Below, piece after piece: positions 1 to 10,370 of a stretch of DNA of 44,336 bases. Location of the stretch: contig CAUJIU010000074.1 of the NCBI GenBank assembly GCA_963205075.1, positions 1 through 44,336 on the forward strand, read 5' to 3'. The notes beneath the pieces were generated by a model that made no database searches, had not been told where the DNA came from, and saw only the letters and a list, made by a program, of their open reading frames with translations. The stretch comes from Pseudomonadota bacterium (GTDB lineage: Bacteria > Pseudomonadota > Alphaproteobacteria > Rhodobacterales > Rhodobacteraceae). Both the position numbers and the translations under genes were made by a program. Position 1 is the stretch's first letter, and every line of letters begins with the position of its first letter.

Positions 1-1514
<1,514 letters not shown>

Positions 1515-1626
1515 ATTTCAAATCCCTCTTGCTTCAGGCGGTTTGAGCGGCCCGAGCCCGGTTGCGGCACTGGGGCCTTCTGGATGAATGCGGCGGAGCT
1601 TGCGGCGCCGTCGCGGATCATGGGGT

Positions 1627-1655
1627 ATATAGGGGTGGTCTAGTTGGCCTGCAAC
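1627..1655 (-). promoter_or_regulatory. Candidate RpoH (sigma-32) promoter of dnaK
   Basis: On the minus strand a GTTG (-35, 1652-1655) is followed after exactly 18 bases by CCTATAT (-10, 1627-1633). This fits the alphaproteobacterial RpoH consensus CTTG-N17/18-CYTATNT with one mismatch in the -35. It lies about 110 bp upstream of the dnaK start, where a heat-shock promoter is expected. The assignment is by consensus only. Confidence 0.65.
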
Positions 1656-1671
1656 GGGGCCTGAGGTCAGG

Positions 1672-2325
1672 ATGGGGGCAAAAAGCATGGCATTGGGCGG
1701 CAAATCCGGGGCAACATCGGCAAATCCGCCGGTTTCGGTCGGTCTGGCGCGATTTTGGCCCGGGTTGCTGGACCGCCCCGCGCAGCAAACCCTGTTGGCC
1801 GATATCCGTGAGGTGGTGCGACAGGCGCCGCTTTATGCCCCGGTGACGGCATTCGGGCGGCCGATGAGCGTGCGCATGACGGCGGCGGGCCGCTATGGCT
1901 GGTTTTCCGACCGCAAGGGCTATCGCTATCTGGACCGGCACCCTTCGGGATGTGCCTGGCCGCCGATCCCGGCATCGGTGCTGGCGGTGTGGGCGCAGGT
2001 GGCGGGCACGGACCGGGCGCCGGAATGCTGCCTGATAAACCATTACGGCCCCGCTGCGCGCATGGGCCTGCATCAGGACCGGGACGAGGCCGATCTGGGT
2101 CAGCCGGTGGTTTCGATCTCGCTCGGCGATGACGCTCTGTTTCGCATCGGCGGGGTCGAGCGGCGGTCACCGACCCAATCGGTCTGGCTGCGGTCGGGCG
2201 ACGTGATCGTGCTCGCCGGTGCGGCGCGGCTGGTCTTCCACGGCATCGACCGCATCGCGCCGGGCACATCGGACCTGCTGGGCGGCCCCGGCCGGATCAA
2301 CCTGACGCTGCGGGTGGTGACCTGA
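1672..2325 (+). CDS. alkB: Alpha-ketoglutarate-dependent DNA/RNA demethylase AlkB
   Basis: Fe(II)/2-oxoglutarate dioxygenase that directly repairs 1-methyladenine and 3-methylcytosine by oxidative demethylation. The 217-aa protein matches the length of Escherichia coli AlkB (216). The iron ligands are visible as HQD (H134, D136) and the distal His in FHGID (H190). The 2-oxoglutarate-binding arginines fit R208 and R214 in RINLTLR. The substrate-lid aromatics WF (77-78) and the NHYGP segment (123-127) are also present. It is divergent from dnaK. An in-frame ATG at 1687 could be the true start, because the first residues are not typical of the family. No damage-inducible box was recognised upstream. 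Confidence 0.93.
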   Translation: MGAKSMALGGKSGATSANPPVSVGLARFWPGLLDRPAQQTLLADIREVVRQAPLYAPVTAFGRPMSVRMTAAGRYGWFSDRKGYRYLDRHPSGCAWPPIPASVLAVWAQVAGTDRAPECCLINHYGPAARMGLHQDRDEADLGQPVVSISLGDDALFRIGGVERRSPTQSVWLRSGDVIVLAGAARLVFHGIDRIAPGTSDLLGGPGRINLTLRVVT

Positions 2326-2326
2326 G

Positions 2327-3148
2327 CTAGCGGCCGGCGTTCCAGCTGATCGAGGCGCGGTTGCGGGTGTAGAACTCGATCATCATCCCCACCACGATCA
2401 GCCCGAGCGTCACGTAGATCGGGTAAGAGACCGAGGTGAAGCGCGGCGTGTAGTTGAGAAAGATGAAGCCGCGCGACTGGTCGATGCAGTGAAACAAGGG
2501 GTTCCAGTCGAACATGGCCAGCATGTAGCCCGGCATGGTGTTGGCCACGAACATCTTGCCCGAAGCGATCATGTTGACCCGCGCATAGATCTGCGAGCCC
2601 ACGCGGGTGAAGTCCGGCGACCAGGCCTTGAGCGACAGGAAGATGATCCCGACGCCGACGCCCGAGCCCCAGGAGATGATCAGCATGCCAAGCGCCCGCA
2701 TCGGCTGGTCGATGACCACCGGGTTGACCAGCGTGTGATAGGTGAACAGGATCGCAAACAGCGACAGCATCTGCAGGTAGAGCGCCGCGATCGCCGCGGC
2801 GGTGATGGTGACGACCGAGTTGAGCGGCGCATGGTTCATCATCGCCGAGGTCGAGCCCTCGGCGGCCACCACCGCGCCCATGGCCTTGGTATGGCTCATG
2901 AACATGAAGATGCCGGACATGACATAAAGCATGAAATCGCCACGGATACCCGAGCCGCGCATGCCGAACAGGATGAACATCCCGTAGAGACCGGCGATGA
3001 AGATCACCGACTGGACGATGTTCAGCGCCAGCCCGAGAATGGCGTTGCCATGCTTCTTGCGGACCTCGCGCACCGTGCTGTGATAGATCAGCTCAAGCAT
3101 CTCCAGGGCCTTGCCCATGGTGCCGCGCTGCTGTCTGGTTCTGAACAT
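2327..3148 (-). CDS. ABC-2 type polysaccharide export permease (KpsM/Wzm-like)
   Basis: Inner-membrane permease with about six transmembrane segments, the architecture of transporters that export capsule or O-antigen-like polysaccharide. The family-typical N-terminus MLELIYHSTVREVRKKHGN is followed by hydrophobic helices at roughly residues 40-65, 75-95, 115-140, 145-165, 170-185 and 245-265. The start at 3148 is chosen because AGGAC lies just upstream; in-frame starts at 3220 and 3118 are possible. It faces away from the polysaccharide genes that begin at 3287, and no cognate ATPase (KpsT/Wzt) is next to it. The export role is inferred from family resemblance and the neighbouring kdsB, galU and galE. 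Confidence 0.8.
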   Translation of the reverse strand: MFRTRQQRGTMGKALEMLELIYHSTVREVRKKHGNAILGLALNIVQSVIFIAGLYGMFILFGMRGSGIRGDFMLYVMSGIFMFMSHTKAMGAVVAAEGSTSAMMNHAPLNSVVTITAAAIAALYLQMLSLFAILFTYHTLVNPVVIDQPMRALGMLIISWGSGVGVGIIFLSLKAWSPDFTRVGSQIYARVNMIASGKMFVANTMPGYMLAMFDWNPLFHCIDQSRGFIFLNYTPRFTSVSYPIYVTLGLIVVGMMIEFYTRNRASISWNAGR

Positions 3149-3286
3149 CGCGTGTCCTGCCTGCCGCCCTGCGGGCGATGCTGTCACGAATTTCTTGCCG
3201 ATCCGTTGTGCGGGCAGCATAAGAGGCGCGCCACATCATATCAACAGCTTCGCCGCTGCCGCGCCGCGACCGAAAGAGGCCGATCC

Positions 3287-4084
3287 ATGGACCACCAGCA
3301 CTTGATCCGGGTGATGCGCCAGCTGGCGCTCGAGGCGGGGGACCGGATCATGCAGATCTACGCCGCCCCGGATTTCGACGTGCGGTCCAAGGCGGATGCC
3401 AGTCCGGTGACCGAGGCCGACGAGGCAGCTGATGCGCTGATCTCGGCCGGCCTGCGCGCGGCGTTTCCCGCAATTGATCTGGTGACCGAGGAACAGGCGG
3501 CGTCGCATGGCTTGGCGGCCAGCACCTTCCTGATCGTCGATCCGCTGGACGGCACCAAGGAATTCATCCAGCGCCGTGGCGACTTTACCGTCAACATCGC
3601 CTATGTCGAGGACGGTGTTCCGGTGCGCGGCATCGTCTATGCGCCCGCCCGGGGGCGGCTGTTCTACACCACCGCCGATGGTGGCGCCGTCGAGGAAACC
3701 GGCCCCTTCGCCGCTGGCCATGTCGGAACGCTGCGGCCAATCCGGGTCTCGCGGCCCGACAACGCGGCGCTTATGGTCGTCGCCTCCAAGTCGCATCGCG
3801 ATCAGGCGACCGATGATTACATCTCGCGCTATTCGGTGCGTGACATGACCAGCGCCGGCTCGTCGCTCAAGTTCTGTCTGGTCGCCACCGGCGAGGCCGA
3901 TCTCTATCCGCGCCTTGGCCGCACGATGGAGTGGGACACCGCCGCCGGTCACGCCGTGTTGCGCGGCGCGGGCGGCGAGGTGGTGCGCTATGACGACCAC
4001 CAGCCGCTGCGCTATGGCAAGGATGGCTTCGCCAACCCGTTCTTCATCGCCTACGCGCCGGGGACCCGGCTGGTGGCGGCCTGA
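3287..4084 (+). CDS. cysQ: 3'(2'),5'-bisphosphate nucleotidase CysQ
   Basis: Mg-dependent phosphatase that hydrolyses 3'-phosphoadenosine 5'-phosphate (PAP) to AMP and phosphate, removing the inhibitory by-product of PAPS-using sulfotransferases. It belongs to the inositol monophosphatase superfamily: VTEAD (41-45), VTEE (66-69), the metal-binding DPLDGTKEF (85-93) and, near the C-terminus, EWDTAAGHA. Length is 265 aa, normal for CysQ. The ATG at 3287 has GAAAGAGG about ten bases upstream; the frame is open further upstream but lacks family features there. kdsB follows after 3 bases, so the two are probably co-transcribed. A sulfotransferase at 12068 makes PAP recycling a sensible local role. 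Confidence 0.92.
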   Translation: MDHQHLIRVMRQLALEAGDRIMQIYAAPDFDVRSKADASPVTEADEAADALISAGLRAAFPAIDLVTEEQAASHGLAASTFLIVDPLDGTKEFIQRRGDFTVNIAYVEDGVPVRGIVYAPARGRLFYTTADGGAVEETGPFAAGHVGTLRPIRVSRPDNAALMVVASKSHRDQATDDYISRYSVRDMTSAGSSLKFCLVATGEADLYPRLGRTMEWDTAAGHAVLRGAGGEVVRYDDHQPLRYGKDGFANPFFIAYAPGTRLVAA

Positions 4085-4087
4085 GCC

Positions 4088-4888
4088 ATGTCGGTCGCGC
4101 TCATCATCCCCGCCCGCTATGCCTCGACCCGCTATCCCGGCAAGCCGCTGGTCGCGCTCAGGGGCTGCACCGGCGAGGCGCGGACGCTGATCCGCCGGTC
4201 CTGGGACGCGGCGGTCAGCGTCGCGGGCGTTGACCGGGTGGTGGTGGCCACCGACGATGACCGGATCGCCGACGCCGCCCGCGCCTTCGGGGCCGAGGTG
4301 GTGATGACCTCGCCCGATTGCCAGAACGGCACCGAGCGCTGCGCAGAGGCGCATCAGCTTCTGGGCGGCGGCCACGACATAGTCGTCAACCTTCAGGGCG
4401 ATGCGCCGCTGACCCCGCATTGGTTCGTCGAGGACCTGATCGCCGGGCTGAGGGCCGATGCCGGGGCCGAGGTGGCAACCCCGGTGCTGCGCACCGAGGG
4501 GCGCGCACTGAACGGGTTTCTGGACGACCGGCGCGCCGGCCGGGTCGGCGGCACCACGGCGGTGTTCGGGGCCGCGCGCCAGGCGCTCTATTTCTCCAAG
4601 GAAGTCATTCCCTATACCGGCAAGACCTACGCGGACGGTGACGAGACCCCGGTGTTTCACCATGTCGGCGTCTATGCCTACCGCCCCGAAGCGCTCGCCG
4701 CCTATCCGCGATGGCCGGTCGGCCCTCTGGAAGCCCTGGAAGGGCTGGAGCAGTTGCGCTTTCTCGAACAGGGCCGCAGGATCCTCTGCGTCGAGGTCGA
4801 GGCGCGCGGCCGCGAGTTCTGGGAGCTGAACAACCCCGCCGACGTCCCGAGGCTGGAGGCGATGATGGCCCAGATGGGGATGGCGTGA
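4088..4888 (+). CDS. kdsB: 3-deoxy-manno-octulosonate cytidylyltransferase
   Basis: Activates Kdo with CTP to CMP-Kdo in the cytoplasm, the donor for lipid A-core and for Kdo linkers of some capsules. The N-terminal nucleotide-binding signature IIPARYASTRYPGKPLV is followed by VVVATDDDRIAD, the NGTERC motif near residue 80 and NLQGDAP near residue 100. The length of 266 aa is slightly above the usual 245-255. It sits 3 bases after cysQ and its stop overlaps the next start (GTGA). The window also holds kdsD (16668-17636), another step of the same pathway. It could equally supply LPS core or a capsule linker (KpsU-type); the sequence alone cannot separate these. Confidence 0.94.
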   Translation: MSVALIIPARYASTRYPGKPLVALRGCTGEARTLIRRSWDAAVSVAGVDRVVVATDDDRIADAARAFGAEVVMTSPDCQNGTERCAEAHQLLGGGHDIVVNLQGDAPLTPHWFVEDLIAGLRADAGAEVATPVLRTEGRALNGFLDDRRAGRVGGTTAVFGAARQALYFSKEVIPYTGKTYADGDETPVFHHVGVYAYRPEALAAYPRWPVGPLEALEGLEQLRFLEQGRRILCVEVEARGREFWELNNPADVPRLEAMMAQMGMA

Positions 4889-6129
4889 GCGCCGCCCCGG
4901 TCAGCGTCGTCATCGTCAGCCGGGGCCGGCCCGAGGCGTTGCTGCGCTGCCTGACCGGGGTCAGCCAGCTGCTTTACCCCAACTTCGAGATCGTCGTGGT
5001 TGCCGACCCGGCGGGCGCCGACGCCATTGCCGCCACCGGGCAGGCCGGGCGGATCAAGCTGGTGGCGTTTGACGAGGCCAACATCTCGCAGGCGCGCAAT
5101 CTGGGGATCAGGGCCGCCGCCGGTGAAATCGTGGCCTTCATCGACGATGATGCAGTGCCCGAGCCGACATGGTTGTCGCACCTGACCGCGCCGCTTGCCG
5201 ACCCTGCGGTCAAGGCGGCGGGCGGATTTGTGCGGGGGCGCAACGGGATAAGCTGGCAATGGCAGGGGCGCGACATCGGCGCCGACGCGCTGTCAGAGCC
5301 GATCCGGGTGAGCGGATCGGGTCCGCTGGTGCTGGCCCCCGAGCCCGATCGCGGCATCAAGACCGAGGGCACCAACATGGCCTTCCGGCGCGATGTGCTG
5401 GCCGGAATGGGCGGCTTCGATCCGGCCTTCCGCTTTTATCTCGACGAAAGCGACCTCAACCTGCGGCTGGCCGAAGCGGGCGGGCTGACCGCGCTGGTGC
5501 CGCTGGCGCAGGTTCATCACGGCTATGCCGCCAGCGACCGCCGCCGCCCCGACCGCGCCCCGACCGACCTGCACGAGGTCGGCGCGAGCCTTGCGGTCTT
5601 TGCCCGCAAACATGGAGGCGACATCGCCCGGGCGCTGGCGCACCACCGGAAGGGCGTGATCGGCCACATGGTCGCGGGCCGGATCGAGCCGCAGGCGGTG
5701 CGCCGGTTGCTGGCCGGGCTCAGGCGCGGGCTGGAAGACGGGCGCGCGCGCGCGCTGGCAGACCTGCCGGCCATCGGGCCCGCGCAGGGCGGGTTCCTGC
5801 GGTTTCACCCAGCCGTCGCCTTTGCCGGCCACCGGCATCTTGCGGGGCGGATCTGGCACCTCGGGCGGTTGCGAGAGCAGGCCGCGCAACTGGCGGCGGC
5901 GGGGCATATCGTCTCGGTCTTCGCCTTCTCGCCCACGGCGCGACCGCACCGGGTCCGCTTCGATCCGGCGGGCTACTGGCTGCAAACGGGCGGATTGTTC
6001 GGGCAGTCAGACCGCGCGGGCCGCCGGTTCACCGCATGGTTGTTCGCCGGTCGCCTCAGGGCAGAGTTACGGCGCGTCAGCGTGGTGCGGGGTGCCTTTG
6101 GAGTGACAAGAAAGGACAAACTGGACTAA
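4885..6129 (+). CDS. Family 2 glycosyltransferase
   Basis: GT-A fold glycosyltransferase of about 414 aa. The N-terminal strand PVSVVIVSRGRPEALLRCL and the catalytic-site acidic run AFIDDDAVPEPTW are typical of GT2. Further on, TNMAFRRDVL and GGFDPAF followed by LDESDLNLRL give the usual acceptor-site ED/ES motif. The start is taken as the GTG at 4885, which overlaps the kdsB stop by 4 bases, because the GT2 fold begins immediately after it; an in-frame ATG far upstream would run through kdsB. The C-terminal 150 residues are rich in Arg and Ala and match nothing I recognise. Sugar donor and acceptor are unknown. Confidence 0.85.
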   Translation: MSAAPVSVVIVSRGRPEALLRCLTGVSQLLYPNFEIVVVADPAGADAIAATGQAGRIKLVAFDEANISQARNLGIRAAAGEIVAFIDDDAVPEPTWLSHLTAPLADPAVKAAGGFVRGRNGISWQWQGRDIGADALSEPIRVSGSGPLVLAPEPDRGIKTEGTNMAFRRDVLAGMGGFDPAFRFYLDESDLNLRLAEAGGLTALVPLAQVHHGYAASDRRRPDRAPTDLHEVGASLAVFARKHGGDIARALAHHRKGVIGHMVAGRIEPQAVRRLLAGLRRGLEDGRARALADLPAIGPAQGGFLRFHPAVAFAGHRHLAGRIWHLGRLREQAAQLAAAGHIVSVFAFSPTARPHRVRFDPAGYWLQTGGLFGQSDRAGRRFTAWLFAGRLRAELRRVSVVRGAFGVTRKDKLD

Positions 6130-6147
6130 AATTCCATCGGTTACTCG

Positions 6148-6170
6148 TTTGCAGGAATTGTTTGTGCAAA
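6148..6170. repeat. Inverted repeat upstream of galU
   Basis: TTTGCA (6148-6153) and TGCAAA (6165-6170) form an inverted repeat with an 11-base spacer inside an AT-richer gap between the GT2 gene and galU. It could be an operator, but no promoter hexamers of good quality were found around it. Confidence 0.25.
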
Positions 6171-6236
6171 ACTTGGATGAGTGCTGGTGAATGACGCGGC
6201 AGCAAGGCCGCGATCCGGGTGATCAGGGCAGGTAAA

Positions 6237-7130
6237 GTGAAGAAAAAGATAACAAAAGCAGTGTTTCCGGTAGCGGGTCTCGGGACGCGGTTCCTTCCCG
6301 CGACCAAATCGGTTCCCAAGGAAATCATGACGCTGGTCGACCGTCCGCTGATCCAGTACGCCATCGACGAGGCGCGCGCGGCCGGGATCCGCGAGTTCAT
6401 CTTCGTCACCGCCCGCGGCAAATCAGCGCTGGAAGACTACTTCGATCACGCGCCCGAGCTGGAATCGATCCTGCGCCGCGACGGCAAGGAAGAGCTGCTG
6501 GAAGTGCTCAAGAATACCAACATGGATAGCGGCGCCATCGCCTATATCCGCCAGCACCGGGCCATGGGCCTTGGCCATGCCGTCTGGTGCGCGCGGCGGC
6601 TGATCAGCGACGAGGCCTTTGCCGTCATCCTGCCCGATGACGTGATCGCGGCCGAAACGCCCTGCCTGCAACAGATGATCGAGGCCCATGCCGAAACCGG
6701 CGGCTGCATGGTCGCGGCGATGGAGGTCGCCCCCGAAAAGACCGGGCAATACGGCGTTCTGGGTGTGGGCGCGGAAAACGGCCCGATCCTCAACGTCACC
6801 AGCATGGTCGAAAAACCGGCCCCGAAAGACGCGCCCTCCAACCTCGCGGTGATCGGGCGCTATATCCTGACGCCCAAGGTCTTGCAGAACCTCAACCAGA
6901 TCAAGTCCGGCGCCGGGGGCGAGTTGCAGCTGACCGATGCCATCGCCGCCGAAATCACCAATGGCCGTCCGGTCTATGGCTACCGCTTTGACGGACGCCG
7001 CTACGATTGCGGCTCCAAGTCCGGCTTCCTTCAGGCAACGGTGGCCTTCGCCCTGTCGCGGCCCGATCTGCGGGACGAGTTCATGGATTACCTCAACGCG
7101 GTGGTCGCCATGCGCAAGGCTGCCGAGTAG
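6237..7130 (+). CDS. galU: UTP-glucose-1-phosphate uridylyltransferase
   Basis: Makes UDP-glucose from glucose-1-phosphate and UTP, the donor for glucosylation and the precursor that GalE epimerises. The N-terminus KAVFPVAGLGTRFLPATKS with KEIM just after it is the diagnostic nucleotidyltransferase signature; the central VEKPAPKDAPSNLAVIGRYI is also typical. The GTG at 6237 (KKKITKAVFP) is preferred because AGG lies a few bases before it; an in-frame GTG at 6219 would add six residues. Length is about 297 aa, as expected. galE follows after 35 bases, so the pair probably shares a transcript and provides UDP-glucose and UDP-galactose to the surrounding glycosyltransferases. Confidence 0.96.
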   Translation: MKKKITKAVFPVAGLGTRFLPATKSVPKEIMTLVDRPLIQYAIDEARAAGIREFIFVTARGKSALEDYFDHAPELESILRRDGKEELLEVLKNTNMDSGAIAYIRQHRAMGLGHAVWCARRLISDEAFAVILPDDVIAAETPCLQQMIEAHAETGGCMVAAMEVAPEKTGQYGVLGVGAENGPILNVTSMVEKPAPKDAPSNLAVIGRYILTPKVLQNLNQIKSGAGGELQLTDAIAAEITNGRPVYGYRFDGRRYDCGSKSGFLQATVAFALSRPDLRDEFMDYLNAVVAMRKAAE

Positions 7131-7165
7131 ATGCGGCCCCTGTCGGCAAACGCGGGGCGGCGCAT

Positions 7166-8149
7166 TTGACCCGGATCCTGGTGACCGGCGGCGCCGGCTA
7201 TATCGGCTCGCATGCCTGCAAGGTGCTGGCGCGCGCCGGATATGAGCCCGTCACCTACGACAACCTGGTCACCGGCTGGCGCGACGCGGTGCGGTTTGGC
7301 CCGCTGGAGATCGGTGACCTGACCGACCCGGCGCGGCTGGACGAGGTCTTTGCCAGGCATCGCCCGGCTGCCGTCATGCACTTTGCCGCCCTCAGCCAGG
7401 TCGGTGAAAGCATGACCGACCCCGGCCGCTACTGGCGCAACAACGTTGCCGGGTCGCTGGGGCTGATCGAAGCCGCGATCCGGGCCGGCTGTCTGGACAT
7501 GGTGTTCTCGTCCACCTGCGCCACCTATGGCGACCAGGACGGCACTGTGCTGGATGAAAACTCGGCCCAGATGCCGATCAACGCCTATGGCGCCTCCAAG
7601 CGGGCGATCGAGGAGATGCTGGGCCATTTCGGCACCTCGCACGGGCTGCGCGCGGTGATCTTTCGCTATTTCAACGTCGCTGGCGCCGACCCCGAGGGCG
7701 AAGTGGGCGAGTTCCACCAGCCCGAGACCCACCTGATCCCGCTGATGCTGGACGCCATAGCCGGCAAGCGGCCGCGCCTGACCGTGCATGGCACCGATTA
7801 CGACACACCCGACGGCACCTGCATCCGCGACTACGTGCATGTCATGGATCTGGTCGATGCCCATGTGCTGGGCCTGAAATGGCTGGAAGCCGGCAAGGGC
7901 AGCGCGGTGTTCAATCTTGGTACCGGCAGCGGCTTTTCGGTGCGCGAGGTGGTGCGGCATTCGGCGGTTGTGACAAACAAGGACGTGCCGATCGTCGACG
8001 GGCCGAGGCGGCCGGGTGACTGCGCCAGGCTGGTCTCGGGCAGCGAAAAGGCGGTGGCAGAGCTTGGCTGGCGCCCAAATCGCTCGACGCTGGAGCAGAT
8101 GATCAGCGATGCCTGGCGCTGGCACCAAAGTGGCCATTACGACCGGTAG
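7166..8149 (+). CDS. galE: UDP-glucose 4-epimerase
   Basis: NAD-dependent extended SDR that interconverts UDP-glucose and UDP-galactose. The Rossmann signature ILVTGGAGYIGSH starts at residue 4, FSSTCATYG carries the catalytic Ser/Thr strand, and NAYGASK contains the YxxxK pair. CIRDYVHVMDLVDAH is diagnostic for GalE. The start is taken as TTG at 7166, since the first Rossmann strand begins right there and no in-frame ATG precedes it outside galU. Length is 327 aa, as in other GalE. The next glycosyltransferase overlaps its 3' end. Together with galU it forms a nucleotide-sugar module. Confidence 0.95.
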   Translation: MTRILVTGGAGYIGSHACKVLARAGYEPVTYDNLVTGWRDAVRFGPLEIGDLTDPARLDEVFARHRPAAVMHFAALSQVGESMTDPGRYWRNNVAGSLGLIEAAIRAGCLDMVFSSTCATYGDQDGTVLDENSAQMPINAYGASKRAIEEMLGHFGTSHGLRAVIFRYFNVAGADPEGEVGEFHQPETHLIPLMLDAIAGKRPRLTVHGTDYDTPDGTCIRDYVHVMDLVDAHVLGLKWLEAGKGSAVFNLGTGSGFSVREVVRHSAVVTNKDVPIVDGPRRPGDCARLVSGSEKAVAELGWRPNRSTLEQMISDAWRWHQSGHYDR

Positions 8150-9323
8150 CCCCCCCGCCCGCCTGCTCGACATCACGCGGCTGATGTCACGGGCGGGGCG
8201 GGGGCTGACCGGCATCGACAGGGTCGAGCGGGCCTGGCTGGCCGAGTTGCTGACCGGGCCGGTCCCGCTCTGGCTGATCGGGCGGACCGCATTCGGCTAT
8301 GTGCTGCTGGACCGGGCCGGCGGGGCGCAGGTGCTGGCCGCCGTGGATGAGGGCGACTGGGGCCGGCCTGACCGCCTGTCGCGCCTCGCCCGCCGGGCAA
8401 CCGTGGGGCAGCGGGCGGCACAGAGCTTCGTGCGGGCACGCGCCGCTCATCGCTGCCTGCCGCAGGGGCTGAGCCGGATGCTGCGGGCGCTGCCCGAGGG
8501 CACCGCCTACATCAATGTCGGGCATTCCAACCTGACACGGCGGATGCTGCGCGCGGCCAAGCGGCGCGGGCCGGTCACCGTGATGGTGCATGACACCATC
8601 CCGCTCGACTGGCCCGAAATGCAGCGCGAAGGCACGGTGGCCGGGTTCGAGGGCAAGCTGCGCCGGGTTTCCGCGCTGGCGGACCGGGTGATCTGCTCGA
8701 CCGGCGCGGTTGCCGCCGATGTCAGCCGCCACCTCGTGGCGATGGGGCGGGTGCCTCCGATCACCGTCGCGGCGCTGGGCGTGACCCTGGCCGCGCCGCG
8801 CCCGGACGAACTTGCCGGGCTGCCGCTGGACCAACCCTATTTCGTGGCTTTGGGCACCATCGAGCCGCGCAAGAACATCGGCCTGCTGCTCGATGTGTGG
8901 GAGGGGCTGGGCCCCAATCCGCCGCGCCTGATCCTGTGCGGCGCGCGCGGCTGGCACAACGAGGAGGTGTTCGCGCGGCTCGACGCCGGGGTTGACGGCG
9001 TGACCGAGGTTGCCGGCCTGTCCGACGGCGCGGTCACGGCGCTGCTGGCCGGGGCGCGGGCGCTTTTGTTCCCGTCTCTGGCCGAGGGCTATGGCCTGCC
9101 GCCGCTGGAGGCCGCGGCGCTGGGCCGGCCGGTCTTGTGTAACGCGCTTGCCATTTGCCGCGAGCTGCTGGGCACGCGGGCAGTTTACGCAGACGGCACA
9201 GACGTTTATCAATGGCGCAAGATAATAAGCGATTGGACAGGAAGCGCCCCGCCAGCCACCCGACCCCCCTTCGACCCGCCAAGTTGGGCCGATCATTTCA
9301 AGACAGTCTTAGGGGTCACGTGA
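8130..9323 (+). CDS. Family 1/4 glycosyltransferase (GT-B)
   Basis: GT-B fold retaining glycosyltransferase of about 397 aa. The C-terminal Rossmann half is well marked: FVALGTIEPRKNIGLLLDVW, RLILCGARGW and the donor-site LAEGYGLPPLEAAALGRPV with the E-x7-E arrangement. The N-terminal half, LLDITRLMSRAGRGLTGIDR, resembles the acceptor domain of mannosyl/rhamnosyl transferases in capsule clusters. The start is either GTG 8130 or ATG 8109; both overlap galE (20 or 41 bases) and neither has a clear Shine-Dalgarno sequence. The last 120 bases are less GC-rich than the rest. The sugar donor is not predictable. Confidence 0.85.
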   Translation: MAITTGSPPARLLDITRLMSRAGRGLTGIDRVERAWLAELLTGPVPLWLIGRTAFGYVLLDRAGGAQVLAAVDEGDWGRPDRLSRLARRATVGQRAAQSFVRARAAHRCLPQGLSRMLRALPEGTAYINVGHSNLTRRMLRAAKRRGPVTVMVHDTIPLDWPEMQREGTVAGFEGKLRRVSALADRVICSTGAVAADVSRHLVAMGRVPPITVAALGVTLAAPRPDELAGLPLDQPYFVALGTIEPRKNIGLLLDVWEGLGPNPPRLILCGARGWHNEEVFARLDAGVDGVTEVAGLSDGAVTALLAGARALLFPSLAEGYGLPPLEAAALGRPVLCNALAICRELLGTRAVYADGTDVYQWRKIISDWTGSAPPATRPPFDPPSWADHFKTVLGVT

Positions 9324-9359
9324 TAAGCGGTCGCTAACCGGTCCGGCCAAAGGGGTAAC

Positions 9360-10370
9360 GTGGGCGTCTGGCAGTCATATCGCCTGAGGATTCAGCGCAA
9401 GCGATGGCGGATCCGCGCCTTGCGCAAGCGCCGTGAGTTGCGCAGCGTCATCAACCGCACCGATCTGATCCGGCCGAGCGACCTGCTGTTGTTCGCCACC
9501 CTGCGCAACGAAGAGATCCGCCTGCCCTTCTTCCTCAAGTATTACCGCGATCTGGGGATCAACCACTTCCTGATCGTCGACAATGACAGCGACGATGGCA
9601 GCCGCGAGTTTCTGGCCGAACAGCCCGATGTTTCGGTCTGGTCCACCAGGGCGAGCTACAAGCGGGCCCGGTTCGGGGTAGACTGGCTCAACTGGCTGCA
9701 GCGCAAGTATGCCCATGGCCATTGGGCGCTGACGGTCGATCCTGACGAATTCCTGGTCTATCCGTTCTGTGACACGCGCGGATTGCGGGCGCTGACCGAC
9801 TGGCTCGACGCTTCGTCGATCAAGTCCTTCGGGGCGATGCTGCTCGACATGTATCCCAAGGGGCGGATCGACGCGCAGCCCTATCGGCGGGGGCAGGACC
9901 CGCTGGAGATCGCCTGCTGGTTCGACAGCGGCAATTACTCGATCTATCGCAACCACGCATTCGGCAATCTCTGGATCCAGGGCGGCCCGCGCGCCCGCAA
10001 GTTCTTTGCCGACACGCCACATGCCGCGCCCGCGCTCAACAAGATCCCGCTGGTGAAATGGGACAAGAGCTACGCCTATGTCAGCTCGACCCACATGCTG
10101 CTGCCGCGCGGGCTCAACCTCGTCTATGACGAGTGGGGCGGCGAAAAGGCCTCGGGCCTGTTGCTGCATGCCAAGTTCATCGACACCTTCGCGGCCAAGG
10201 CGGCAGAAGAGCTGGGCCGGGGCCAGCACTATGCCGCCAGCCAGGAATATCGGGCCTATGCGGAAGGATTGGCGGAAAACGCCGACCTGTGGTGCAAGTG
10301 GAGCGAGAAATACATCAACTGGCGCCAGCTCGAGATCCTCGGGCTGATGTCGAAGGGAAACTGGGCATGA
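9360..10370 (+). CDS. Glycosyltransferase family 2 / GT92-like protein
   Basis: About 336 aa. The segment FATLRNEEIRLPFFLKYYRD followed by HFLIVDNDSDDGSREFL is the start of a GT-A fold seen in the Glyco_tranf_2_4/GT92-like group. ALTVDPDEFLVYP supplies the metal-binding DxD (DPD). The N-terminal 35 residues are very basic and may contact membrane lipids or a polyanionic acceptor. The GTG start at 9360 is supported by AAGGGG eight bases upstream. The stop overlaps the next start (ATGA), so the two are translationally coupled. Donor and acceptor are unknown. Confidence 0.82.
   Translation: MGVWQSYRLRIQRKRWRIRALRKRRELRSVINRTDLIRPSDLLLFATLRNEEIRLPFFLKYYRDLGINHFLIVDNDSDDGSREFLAEQPDVSVWSTRASYKRARFGVDWLNWLQRKYAHGHWALTVDPDEFLVYPFCDTRGLRALTDWLDASSIKSFGAMLLDMYPKGRIDAQPYRRGQDPLEIACWFDSGNYSIYRNHAFGNLWIQGGPRARKFFADTPHAAPALNKIPLVKWDKSYAYVSSTHMLLPRGLNLVYDEWGGEKASGLLLHAKFIDTFAAKAAEELGRGQHYAASQEYRAYAEGLAENADLWCKWSEKYINWRQLEILGLMSKGNWA

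Noticed and set aside
2489-3286. N-terminal extension of cysQ
   Set aside because: The frame is open upstream, but this part is antisense to the export permease; the ribosome-binding site and conserved sequence begin at 3287.
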